Source: Nematostella vectensis (lineage: Eukaryota > Cnidaria > Anthozoa > Actiniaria > Edwardsiidae). From it: a DNA stretch of 64,000 nucleotides. Position 1 is the first letter of the stretch, and every line of letters starts with the position of its first letter. The position numbers and the translations under genes are program-made. This document shows positions 55,070-64,000 of the stretch, one piece after another. A model generated the notes under the pieces. It saw only the letters and a list, made by a program, of their open reading frames with translations, had not been told where the DNA came from and did no database searches. The DNA is taken from contig NC_064041.1 of assembly GCF_932526225.1 (NCBI RefSeq), forward strand, positions 4,581,046 to 4,645,045. The letters run 5' to 3'.

Positions 55070-55279
55070 ACGTAGGCGGGAGCTAGCTGCCGCGTTCACT
55101 CGTACACCCACAGCTACCGAAGGTACCGACGACGTGACTCCGCCCGCAAATGCACAGCAACCACCACTTGCCGTTCCGGTGAGCCTACCCGGATTATGCA
55201 AATCTCGACTGTTAGCCATGGAGTAAGCAGACATTTAAACACAAGAGCCCCACCCATATCCGCACGTCCGTACATCGCA

Positions 55280-55504
55280 ATGTCGACGACGCAGCAAAGC
55301 AAGATTACAAAGACCCTCACCGACGCCGCAGTCATAACCGGCCTCGTCGCCGGTACTGGCTGGGTTGGGCGCAAGGTCTTGCGCGAAGACTTCACCAAAG
55401 ACCCCTCCGCGAACGCCATGAACTACGCAAAAATGACTGCCGCTGTCTCGGGTGCTGTCGCTTTGAAGGGTTACCTTGAGGACCAGAAGATCCTGCCCAT
55501 GTAG
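55280..55504 (+). CDS. Small membrane protein (74 aa)
   Basis: I choose the ATG at 55280 (MSTTQQSKITKTLTDAAVIT). One hydrophobic helix (AAVITGLVAGTGWVG) is followed by DFTKDPSANAMNYAKM and a second weaker helix, ending EDQKILPM. The frame is open further upstream but without a plausible start. Probably a virion membrane protein; this is inference. Confidence 0.55.
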   Translation: MSTTQQSKITKTLTDAAVITGLVAGTGWVGRKVLREDFTKDPSANAMNYAKMTAAVSGAVALKGYLEDQKILPM

Positions 55505-55562
55505 TCTTGTGTAGGCCACGTATTAGACTCGTGTTCGCGTACACAGCATCACACACTACTCG

Positions 55563-55985
55563 ATGGCCTCCATCGCAATTTTGGTTGGTGGCGCCGTCCT
55601 AAACGCAACTGCATTCGTCGGTGGCAACTACCTCGCAAAGTTCCTGTCGAACTATGAGAGCCCTGCCTTAGCTGAGAAGGAGAGGCACGACAAGGCCCTC
55701 GAGAAATACCAACGAGACTATGGATGCTACCAACAGGGGCGACAAAAAATCCTCGATTGGCAAGCTCAAAGTCGCGAGAGAGGGGCCCTCGCAAAGCAAA
55801 ACTTCACCGACACTGACTACGCGCTCAAACTCTACAACCAGGCCCGGCCAAAACAATCCCGGGAGTCGATGCGGGCTCCTGAGCTCTCCGACTACTATGT
55901 CCCCAGCAGAACGCAGAAAAACGCCGAGTTGGCGTACATCGCCGGCGCTCTCGCCATCGGCTACACAGCTAGACACCTGCTGTGA
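55563..55985 (+). CDS. Membrane-anchored coiled-coil protein (140 aa)
   Basis: It starts MASIAILVGGAVLNATAFVG, a hydrophobic signal-anchor. A charged helical region follows (EKERHDKALEKYQRDYGCYQ, then SRERGALAKQNFTDTDYALK), and it ends with a second hydrophobic segment (AELAYIAGALAIGYTARHLL). The ORF is intact. No family is known to me. It is one of three small membrane proteins in a row in this element. Confidence 0.55.
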   Translation: MASIAILVGGAVLNATAFVGGNYLAKFLSNYESPALAEKERHDKALEKYQRDYGCYQQGRQKILDWQAQSRERGALAKQNFTDTDYALKLYNQARPKQSRESMRAPELSDYYVPSRTQKNAELAYIAGALAIGYTARHLL

Positions 55986-56131
55986 TTTAGATCTAGGCGG
56001 CCCTTTTCCATACTGCGCGTATACGTATACGTATAAGATGATTGCAGACTGGTTGTGGAGTGCGAGGTAGCAGCCCTAGCAGCCAGAGGTAGCAGCACGA
56101 GGTAGCAGCCGCTGCTAAGCGAGACAAGTCG

Positions 56132-56356
56132 ATGAAACCGAAGGTGTCGTCGATGGGTGGATTATGTAGCTTTGGTAACACTGCTAACCGAAGCCTCGAG
56201 TTGTGGCGCGCAGACAGGGAGTGCGTTAAGAGATTCGCCAATGTCGTTCTCCGAGGGCCTACCGGCCTCAAAAGGACCGCCTCTGCACTACCCGAGCAGA
56301 CAGCAACCGCCTGTTGGAGACTGATACACCTGTTGCAATACATTGCCGACACGTAA
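56132..56356 (+). CDS. Hypothetical small ORF upstream of the integrase
   Basis: 74 residues, MKPKVSSMGGLCSFGNTANR and onward. Its TAA overlaps the integrase ATG (TAATG at 56354-56358), which may mean coupled genes or chance. No family is recognised. Confidence 0.3.
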   Translation: MKPKVSSMGGLCSFGNTANRSLELWRADRECVKRFANVVLRGPTGLKRTASALPEQTATACWRLIHLLQYIADT

Positions 56357-56678
56357 TGGTGGCGAAGCGCATGTTCAACGAAGAACTCGATGCGTTCTTT
56401 CGTCCTATATACTACGCCAGAGGTGGCTTCCAGGGAGTGACCGCTCTGCATGCCAAACTTCCCAAGGGCTCAGCCTCCATAGATCGGGTGCGCAAGTGGG
56501 TAAGCTCGCAGCCCGTCGGGGGCTACACAAAGACACCCCCTCCTCCGACTACATACGCCCATTTCTTGGAGCAGACACCGAACCGTATCCACCAGTCGGA
56601 CTATTCTTGCCAACCTACCCCGGGTACAAGGCACGTGAGTCTGACATTCCACTTGTAGTGACCCTGACTGTCGTCTAG
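56356..56678 (+). pseudogene. Retroviral-type integrase (RVE), N-terminal stump
   Basis: The ATG at 56356 gives MVAKRMFNEELDAFFRPIYY, ALHAKLPKGSASIDRVRKWV and TPPPPTTYAHFLEQTPNRIH, then QSD. This is the part just before the catalytic core in the integrases of Polinton-like elements, where an aspartate in a beta strand would follow. After a frameshift near 56605 the reading ends at TAG 56676-56678. The DDE core, helices and chromodomain-like tail are absent. The element cannot therefore insert itself. The stump ends where the convergent replication gene also breaks off. Confidence 0.65.
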
Positions 56679-59600
56679 CCGGTCGATACTGAAGCATTGG
56701 GGATGGCTCTTGGTGTACCCCTGAAACGGAAGCTGAGTGCCACAGACCGTGCACTTCTTTTCCGAGTCAGCAATCATGCCGAGTACGTGGTCTACCGTTA
56801 GAACGTGGTGCGATCCCGTGTACTTTGTGCGACCCTTTTGCCTGTCGTCTATAGCGTATCGCTTGATTCGCGCTATAATAAGCTCTTCACTGGGCAGTTC
56901 TGTGGGAACCAAGGCACCGGGGGCGTTATCGGGGGGAATTACGCGTCCTATCTGGTCATCGTGCCGCACGCGGAGATGCCGGTGTATACAGCAAAGCGGA
57001 TTGCTGCTGGCAATCGTGGGGTATGTTTTCCTGTGGTGCTCTATCAATCGCTGCTGAACAAGAGCCCCCATCTTGTTGGTCGAGCACACCCACATATCGT
57101 TTGGGTGGGCCTGCTTGATCGCCGCGTCAAACGCTACCCCATCCCACTCCTCTCGAAACACCTCAAGCTGTTGGGAATCTGACCGACACCAAATTCGGTC
57201 CTTTATGTCGTGGAGCCTGGAGGAGGGCAGGCCGTCTCATGCACTGTACGGCTTTCCGCAGTCTTCACACAGGCAGCGGTAGTCGGACTCGAACCAGCGG
57301 ATGTTCCCTTGTGCCCACTCCTTGAGCATATCGTGAGGCCCCTCTTTATCTCCCCAGGGCGGGACCTGCCCATAGTCGCCACAACACACTACCTGACACG
57401 GCCGCGTGGCGAGATACTCTAGGATGGCGCGTAGCACTTTAGTCTGTACCTTACAGCACTCGTCAATGATGATTACTTCTGCAAGATGGTCGAGTTTGTG
57501 CCCCAGCTCGGAAGGCCTCCACTCCTCTATCGGCTTCTCCGCTGGTATGCAGAGGTAATGGTGGTACGTTTGAGCCTTCACCGCGAGGCGCGGGTTATTG
57601 CGATGGTCGCGGGCGAGGTCGTTCTAGGAAGTGAGCACTACAACGTTGCGGCCGCGGAACATGCTCACCGCCCACTCAGTCTTCCCCGATCCTCCTTGGA
57701 CTGCTAGATACATCTTTGCAGAGGTTGCGGCCACTAGATCGCACGGCAGACTCGGCGCAGTGCTTGGCTCTTTGGCCAAGCTCCCCAACTTCTTCGGATC
57801 CCAAGCCGCTTCGGGTCGCCACTCGTACCCAGGCTTCTTGTGACGCCACTCTCCATACCTCGGATTTCGCTCCACGAACTTTACGCCACAGGGCACCGCC
57901 TTTGCGTATATGGCATCTGTGCACACTCGAAGGACGTCTTCGCGAGGGATCCGCCTCAACATGCGTCGCAACGCTATGTTTGTGTACGCCAAGACGAAGG
58001 CCCTGATATGGTACCATTGTGAGCGTCGGACACCGTCTTTGTATTGGATCAGATGAGCCCCGTCGGCATGCTCGAAGTTAAGTAAGTGGTCGGTGCCCGC
58101 AAGGAGGTTTGTCAGACACGCGGCTTCTTCACGGTCGCAAACTACGATCGAGGACTTGTCGCCACGGCGAGCGCACTTGCCTACGAAACGGGCGGCGAGA
58201 TCTCGACCCTCAGGGTACTGCGGGTCTTCGCTACTCGCGCTAGAGTGGGGGAACCTGATTGAGTCCTTCTTTCCGACGCTATACAATACCTCCCTCGCCG
58301 TGGCCATGACGAGGTCACCCGAGTCTAACAGGTCCTTGAGCTTTGGCGTGGTGATCCAGCCCTCGTTTTGTTCCAAGTGCTGCCCTACCCTCCCGGAAGT
58401 GTAGGGGTGGCAGGCCTCAGAGAACTCCCACTCGGTCAGCTTAATGACCCCGGTTAGTTGAAGAACCTCGCTCAATCGCCGTCCCACAACATCCGCGATA
58501 CGATACACGTTCGTAGGGAAGCCGTATTTCCGTACCACATCAATGGCGTCCGAGGCGCCGCCAAAGACACTGTCCTCGCATCCTAGGTACGCCGCACGCA
58601 TGTCGATGTGCGCATGAGGCTGCGCACCTAAGTTTTCCTTGCTATTCCACACTTTGGACTCAACCTGCGCCGCTTGCCAGACGTCCCTGTATTTAAGAGG
58701 CGTTGGCCTGATGTTCTCTCTTTGGGTCCATTTCTTGAACCGATATCCTATTGCGCCGCACATCGAGTGCGTAGCTTCGGTGTACTCTTGGTAGGCTGGA
58801 TGATCATCAGGGAGCCATTGAGGATCATGGCCCGTCTCGTCCGTAAACGCCCTGTCGATCGCGACGCTATCTCTCTCCGATCGGTATAGCTTCCCCTCGT
58901 GCGTGACTACAACGCGCCCGCATAACCAGATCCTCGTGCCTCTTGGGATCGCCCTGTTTGTAAAGCGAATGAGCATCTCTCTCACTTTTGCCTCGCGCGT
59001 TTTCGTGGTGGCACTTGTTAAAGCCTTCTCCTGACGTAGCGAACGAAGCTCATCCTCAGCCTCGGATTCAAGGCCGTGGACGCTCGTGATCGCAGGTGGT
59101 TCAGTCGGAAGCTCCGCCCAGGCGTGGTTATTGTGACATGGGATGTGGATTTGTGTGTACCCTCTCTTGTATCTCCCGGAATCCCAGAGATTGTTACCAA
59201 GGGCATCGACAGCCACTAGCTTGATCTCCAGCTTTCTCTCCAGGCGAAAGAGATCCTCCTTTGTGCATCATGTAGCCGCTAATTCCTCGTCGAAGGTTTC
59301 GAGGACCTTGGCTCGTTTCTTTGTCATCCCTAAAGAACGCGCTGTGAACCAATTCCTCAGGTAGTCGGCCACGTAGGCGACAACACAGTTGACCATCTCT
59401 TTGTCTTCCGCGGGCTCGAACATGGGCCCGGGCTCTCCGTTTTGCTCTGGCAAAGGACGAAGTTCGTAACGCACGTACACCAAGTATTCCCTGTTGCCTT
59501 ACCGACTACTGTAAAGAGTCTGTAGCGCCGATCCGGGTCAAGCATCTCCATCACTTCTGGCAGCAGAACGTTCCCACGCAGTGCTTCTTGCTCGTGTGAG

Positions 59601-60029
59601 ATCCACCAAACCGCGCCGTCGTCGCCGATATCGGGGCCGCGCACGACGGGCTTCGGCTCAACGACGCCTGCCTCGCCGAGGTCACGGATCTCTTAGTAGG
59701 TGTGAGGAGTAATGCTTCTTCCTAACTTTGCAGCACTTCCGTCTGGGCACAGACGATGAACGCCGCCGACAAACAGCGAGTAATACTCGTCGCCGTTCAG
59801 CTTTTTTGGGCCCTTTTTCTTCGGCAAAGGGTCGAACTTCCTCCTTGGGCGCCTCTGGCTTTTGGCCTTCTAATGGCCGCACTTTCGCCGGTACGAGCAG
59901 CACGAGCAGCGTGCGCTTGACATCCTCGGGGATGTCCGCGTCGAGAATGTTCTGCACCACCCCTGCTAACACATCAGGTGCCTTACCATCAGGCATGCCA
60001 TTGAGAATCTCTTCTATGTAAGCGTCCAT
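56601..60029 (-). pseudogene. Giant replication protein: polymerase-like + SF1 helicase + HNH nuclease, broken
   Basis: It starts at the ATG at 60029 (MDAYIEEILNGMPDGKAPDV). After a frameshift near 59800 it reads YYSLFVGGVHRLCPDGSAAK. From 59644 it reads ISHEQEALRGNVLLPEVMEM, then (shift near 59490) YVADYLRNWFTARSLGMTKK. A TGA near 59269 follows, then a 530-codon frame (57624-59216). In that frame IDMRAAYL (residues 204-211) and CTDAIY (432-437) resemble polymerase motifs A and C. At 506-513 is a Walker A, QGGSGKTE. The next frame (57237-57581) has VIIIDECCKV (Walker B) and QVVCCGDYGQVPP (SF1 motif III). The last part (56601-57161 and just upstream) ends with HNH-like CTVC...SIDRLDD...NVRLTCL, truncated. 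At least five breaks. The role is element DNA replication. Confidence 0.75.
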
Positions 60030-60105
60030 CCTACTGGGTATACTCTCTTGGTGGCGTGTCTCTAAAACGAAAGTCTCGACGTGCCTGGAGACGGGGATGG
60101 GGATG

Positions 60106-60390
60106 CTACTGCATAAAGCGACCTCTCAGCTCCTCTAGGACGAAGGGGAATACCCTTCGAGCCCGCTGTTCTTTGTAAATGAGCTTGTGTTTTACAGGGT
60201 TATTACCGCAGACCTCGCAAAGCCGAGCCTCGGACTGGGTCCCCACCCCACACTTTCTACAAGGACGAGGTTCGATTGCGCCCTTCCTCAACCTAGCGCG
60301 ATGTATCTTGCAATGCTCATAGATGCAACCTCTCCCGCAATGAGGTAAGCTCCCAATCGTGAGCCACTGACACAGGTTTTGACCTCTCAT
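60106..60390 (-). CDS. Cys/His-rich zinc-ribbon protein
   Basis: The ORF contains HCGRGCIYEHCKIHRARLRK, PRPCRKCGVGTQSEARLCEV, then CG. Two C-x2-C pairs are spaced by 11 residues, so it is a zinc ribbon. The C-terminus is basic and helical (KLIYKEQRARRVFPFVLEEL). It starts between the right TIR and the replication gene. It may be a transcription or DNA-binding factor. The ORF may begin further upstream in another frame. Confidence 0.5.
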   Translation of the reverse strand: MRGQNLCQWLTIGSLPHCGRGCIYEHCKIHRARLRKGAIEPRPCRKCGVGTQSEARLCEVCGNNPVKHKLIYKEQRARRVFPFVLEELRGRFMQ

Positions 60391-60491
60391 AGCCTGCTCG
60401 CATATACCAACCCAAAGATAGGTCTAAATGGGCGTATAGTGTGTGAGAATTGACTGCGTTGCGCGTGCGACACTCCCTGCTAAGCATAGCT

Positions 60492-61101
60492 GGGTTCCCA
60501 CACGTTACCACCCAAGGGGGGCCAGCCATCCTGTTATCGTTAGCGCTAGGCGCTAAGCTCCCCCCAGCGCCTAGCGCTACCGAAACCGGGCACGCGCCGC
60601 CATCCCCTTAAAGCAAATGCTTTGAGCGACACCTATAACACCCCCCTCTCCCACGAGGCCCCCAGACGGTATACCCTAGGCCTTAGGTATGCCCTAGGGC
60701 ATACGAAAAACGGGCTTGGGGGGCGCAGCGAGCCGGGCGGCGGGGGCCTACATACACAGTTGCCCCAGTTGTTTATGTACGTGAAACCCTATCTGCTACC
60801 CCAGACGGTATACCCCAGGCCACGGAAGACGGGCTGGGGGGCGCGGCGAGCCGGGCGGCGGGGCAAGTCGGGTTTCACTCAAATCACCCAGTTCGGATGC
60901 GCGCGGCCTACACACACAGTTGCCCCAAAAAGTTGTGTACGTGGGACGCGCCGGGCCTACATACACAGTTGCCCCAGTTGTTTATGTACGTGAAACCCTA
61001 TCTGCTTCCCAGACGGTATACCCCAGGCCACGGAAGACGGTCTGGGAGGCGCGGCGAGCCGGGCGGCGGCCCCCAGGGAGGTTTCACTCAAATCACCCAG
61101 T
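60492..61101 (-). repeat. Right terminal inverted repeat of element B with duplicated terminal unit
   Basis: It is the inverted partner of 48111-48513 but longer by about 207 bp. The outer segment of about 145 bp (cctacatacacagttgcccc to cactcaaatcacccagt) occurs twice, at about 60748-60894 and 60957-61101. A shorter third cctacacacacagttgcccc lies between them. Confidence 0.85.
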
Positions 61102-61282
61102 CGCCCCCTCTCCCCCCTCACTTCCTTCCAGAACCACAAAAATATTACCTTACATGTTGGCAACACTACTGGTGATTCTTGCTTCGTTTTATTATTAAAA
61201 GACACCAAAGAGAAAATAGTTCACTATTTATAGCATCATCTACTTTTTTTGAAGTGGTCAAATGCCTATTTTCAAAAACGAT
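61102..61282. other. Intron DNA next to element B
   Basis: Nothing is recognised. C-rich at first, then A/T-rich. Confidence 0.4.
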
Positions 61283-62001
61283 TTTAAGGTGGCGCGCCGA
61301 TGTTGTTTTGGGTAAACAGCTTATACTAAGTTCCCTACAGAAGACTCATTTTCGGCGCGATTTTCGTTAATTTTTCAGATATTATTAATACACCTATGCT
61401 TTATCAGATTTCGCTAGATTCACTCTTCATTGAAATCAAAATATTTTTGTCATGCAAGTTAAAAGGAAGCAATATGTTTATATTAAAATAAAAATCTCGA
61501 AATCTGCGCGATGAATTTTTTTCTTAAATCTACAGTAACACCTAACAATACTCCAACTTGAAGCACACAAACTTTTGGCTTAAAACTGACCTGTCAAACT
61601 TCGCGATTGATGAATCTTTATTTCACGCCAAAATTGTCCTCGCAATATTTGAAAAAATAAATGCACTCTTGCCTACAAAGATCCATCCCCGAATTTACGC
61701 CCCCTGTCAAGTCCAAACCCTAAGGCAACTTGTGTGAGAGGGGCAAGAGGACCAGTGTTGCATAAGAATAAATTCCAGATAGTCAATTCGAGAGTATTTT
61801 TGTTAAGATAATTTGAAAAATAAAGAATTTTTTCTTTTCAACATTTTAGCGCAACCCGCTCATCTTCCAAACTATTACCCGACGCTATTGGTAAAATAGG
61901 CCTTTCCGAAAGTACTTGCTTGATGTAGTTGTATGTCGAACCTGCGTTCATGAGAAATTAGAATCAAAAGTTGGACCACCTTAAAACGCGCGCCACCTTA
62001 A
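61283..62001. mobile_element. TTAA-flanked MITE with GGTGGCGCGC ends
   Basis: The left end ttaaggtggcgcgc (61283) and right end gcgcgccaccttaa (to 62001) are perfect inverses including TTAA. The 719-bp A/T-rich inside has no coding capacity. Confidence 0.65.
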
Positions 62002-62044
62002 GACAAAAAAGGAAAAAAACCCTCCTCTCTTCGCCTTATTTGAC

Positions 62045-62234
62045 CTTTTTAGTTACTTGGTAGTGAGGTCCGATATTGTCTAAGCCACCCTTTTTTAATT
62101 AATTGATAGTGAGGTCCCACATTATCTTAGACCCCTTTGTAATTGCATGGTGGTGAGGTACAAATTTCTTTCGTTCTTTTTTGAATAACTTCGTGGTGAG
62201 TTCAAGCTTTGTCTAAGCCGGCCTTTCTACTTAC
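62045..62234 (-). repeat. About 55-bp minisatellite made of the exon 3 end plus its splice donor
   Basis: On the minus strand, four diverged units contain acctcactaccaagtaact-type words. The real exon 3 end and donor read atcaccaccaagtaagtaga. The units share a ggcttagac tail. Confidence 0.75.
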
Positions 62235-62340
62235 TTGGTGGTGATAGCTAGCTCCGTCTCTGTTGTCTTTTTTAGTTTGATGTCCAACGTGCCGTCCTGT
62301 TCATTAACTTTGTCTGCAGATTTTTCGAACGTAATTGTGG
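62235..62340 (-). CDS. Calx-beta gene, exon 3: domain first half
   Basis: The acceptor caaatcaacag and donor GTAAGT bound 106 bp, reading TITFEKSADKVNEQDGTLDI and onward to ELAITTK. Its second half is exon 4 at 47572, beyond element B. Confidence 0.85.
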
Positions 62341-62426
62341 CTGTTGATTTGATTGAGAGATTTCGATTGTTACTTTGAAGTAATATAACATTTCAGTCAG
62401 GCATAGTTTGCCCTGGCAATACTAAC

Positions 62427-62692
62427 CTTTGTCGTCGTCTATTATCGTGATGGTGGTCGTACTTGGGGTGCCAAATGTTATGAAGGCTCCATTTTCAGCA
62501 TCTGTCTCCATTCTAATAGCATATGTCTCGTTGCTCTCAGCAGTGGCATCATCAGACACAGATACTGTATAGGTGGTGTAGTTCTTGCCCTTAGGCAATG
62601 TGACCTTTTTGGGGTTTAATTCAGATCCCAAGATGTAATCGCCTCTAGCTTCAGAGGTAGACCTTTTAGCCGTGCCTGGTGTATCACGCAAG
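62427..62692 (-). CDS. Calx-beta gene, exon 2: domain second half
   Basis: The acceptor ctttgttctgcag and donor GTTAGT bound 266 bp. It reads LRDTPGTAKRSTSEARGDYI through VSVSDDATAESNETYAIRME to TTTITIIDDDK. Confidence 0.85.
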
Positions 62693-62744
62693 CTGCAGAA
62701 CAAAGTACAGATAAAGCAATCTATATCGAACCACGCACCCTGAT

Positions 62745-62984
62745 TGTCTGATTGCCTGTCTGTCTGTCTAATGGTCTGTCTGTCTGATTGTCTGTCTGTT
62801 TGATTGCTCGATTGTCTGATTCCCTGACTGTCTGATTCCCTGACTGTCTGATTGTCTGCCTGGCTGATTGTCTGTCTGATTTCCTGTTTGACTGTCTGAT
62901 TGCCTGTCTGTCTGTCCGATTGCCTGCCTGTATGATTCCCATATTGCCTGTCTGTCTGTCTGTCTGTCTGTCTGTCTGCCTGCC

Positions 62985-63037
<53 letters not shown>

Positions 63038-63038
63038 T

Positions 63039-63113
<75 letters not shown>

Positions 63114-63120
63114 GGCTGAT
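62745..63120. repeat. (CTGT)n microsatellite and degenerate flank
   Basis: A nearly pure CTGT array at 62946-63113, preceded by a degenerate ctgtctgattg region from 62745. Confidence 0.95.
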
Positions 63121-63145
63121 TATCTGACTGTGTTATTGTACTTAC

Positions 63146-63254
63146 GTTATGATAAGGTCATTGGTAATGACCTTTCCAATCATTTCAAATCCTAGAATTA
63201 TATTGCTATCCTTCTCTGTGACCGAGTAGCTGTTGCTTGAGAATTGCACAGTCA
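63146..63254 (-). CDS. Calx-beta gene, exon 1 of those visible: domain first half
   Basis: The acceptor ttatgctcag and donor GTAAGT bound 109 bp, reading TVQFSSNSYSVTEKDSNIIL and onward to ITNDLIIT. The phase demands a further upstream exon outside the window, so the gene continues beyond 64000. Confidence 0.8.
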
Positions 63255-63524
63255 CTGAGCATAAAATTTAGACAATACTTTAACTCATAATTTCATCCAA
63301 TTAAAAGGTTAATGTCTTAAATAAGGAGGCCATGAATATTGATTATACAACCTATCGTCATATATCCCATTGATGAATTTTTTTCCCCAGTGATGTGCGC
63401 ACATCATTGGTCAATACCAATCACGTGTACATTTTCAAAGGACAAAATATCAACTGCGCGCGGCGGTTGATAGCAAGAAAATGCTTTCTTATTTTCAGTA
63501 AAGTAAATGGAATTTCGTACAGAC

Positions 63525-64000
63525 AAGTACAGTGAGGGGCAAAAAGTACATGAAGAGACAAATACAGGTAGGGACAGACAAGTACAGGTAGAGACAGACA
63601 AGTACAGGTAGAGACAGACAACTACAGGTAGAGACAGATAAGTACAGGTAGGGACAGACAAGTACAGGTAGGGACAGACAAGTACAGGTAGAGAGACAGA
63701 GACGTACAGGTAGAGACAGACAAGTACAGGTAGAGACAGACAAGTACTGGTAGGGACAGACAAGTACAGTTAGGGACAGGCAAGTACAGGTAGAGACAGA
63801 CAAGTACAGGTAGAGACAGACAAGTACTGGTAGGGACAGACAAGTACAGTTAGTGACAGACAAGTACAGGTAGAGACAGACAAGTACAGGTAGAGACAGA
63901 CAAGTGCAGGTAGAGACAGACAAGTACAGGTGGGGACAGACAAGTACAGGTAGGGACAGACAAGTGCAGGTAGAGACAGACAAGTACAGGTAGGGACAGA
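63525..64000. repeat. 20-bp minisatellite, continues past the window
   Basis: About 24 units of acaggtagagacagacaagt, with g/a variants. Open frames on the minus strand through it are artefacts. Confidence 0.95.

Larger units (their letters stand above)
48111..61101. mobile_element. Element B: 13-kb virus-like element with capsid, ATPase, integrase relic and polymerase-helicase-HNH gene
   Basis: It is bounded by inverted repeats (actgggttatttgagtgaaa at 48111; the complement at 61101). The inside is visibly richer in G+C than the host introns. Genes are packed head to tail: a membrane protein (minus), an unknown 500-residue protein (plus), an unknown membrane protein (minus), a capsid protein, an ATPase and four small proteins (plus), an integrase relic (plus), and a replication gene of about 3.4 kb with a zinc-ribbon gene (minus). 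Nearly every long gene has frameshifts or stops. A target-site duplication is not visible, as a G run abuts the left end. It lies in the intron between exons 3 and 4 of the Calx-beta gene. Confidence 0.85.

Noticed and set aside
63404-63983. CLSLPVLV-type ORFs on the minus strand
   Set aside because: They are read-through of the 20-bp minisatellite.

Overview
This is eukaryotic (animal) DNA, most likely from a cnidarian. The reasons are a many-exon gene with standard GT-AG introns, dense MITEs and minisatellites, and Polinton/adintovirus-type and Ty3/gypsy elements of the kinds common in sea anemones, corals and hydrozoans. The phylum is inferred from remembered family resemblance; no search was run.

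The backbone is one host gene on the minus strand, from beyond position 64000 down to about 12000. I resolved 21 exons by splice sites, phase and translation. Ten Calx-beta domains are each encoded by a pair of exons: a short first half of about 103-115 bp ending in phase 2, then a long second half of about 233-281 bp ending in phase 1. An exon for a single transmembrane helix (12747-12861) follows. The 5' end lies outside the window. All exons are open, so the gene looks functional despite very large introns.

Three virus-like or self-synthesising elements lie in or beside this gene. Element A (1 to about 8600, left end outside the window) is 3' of the gene. It carries an adenain-type protease, a double-jelly-roll-type capsid protein, a penton-like protein, a packaging ATPase, a collagen-stalk fibre, a membrane protein and a VLTF3-like protein, most with frameshifts. 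Element C (15100-21350) sits in the last intron. It is a complete Polinton-type insertion with about 0.55-kb terminal inverted repeats (TIRs), AG...CT ends and a CTTACT 6-bp target-site duplication, but its main gene is only a broken, intron-containing family B DNA polymerase. Element B (48111-61101) fills most of a 14.4-kb intron. It is G+C-rich and TIR-bounded, with a different capsid protein, a second ATPase, a truncated retroviral-type integrase, several small conserved proteins of unknown role, and a very large replication gene fusing a polymerase-like domain, an SF1 helicase and an HNH nuclease. A and B share one homologous membrane protein. All three are decayed.

The introns hold further structure: a gypsy 3' fragment, a LINE fragment, TTAA- and TTA-flanked MITEs, a CRE-rich tandem repeat (22.4-23.1 kb), a 4-kb composite repeat (23.8-27.8 kb), a minisatellite of about 1.8 kb (30.0-31.8 kb), a 6.5-kb array of 24-bp units (40.5-47.0 kb), and CTGT and 20-bp repeats at the right end. 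In three introns the tandem repeat unit is a copy of the adjacent exon end plus its 5' splice site. The main observations are the polymerase-helicase-HNH virus-like element B, the polymerase-only Polinton C, and these splice-donor minisatellites.
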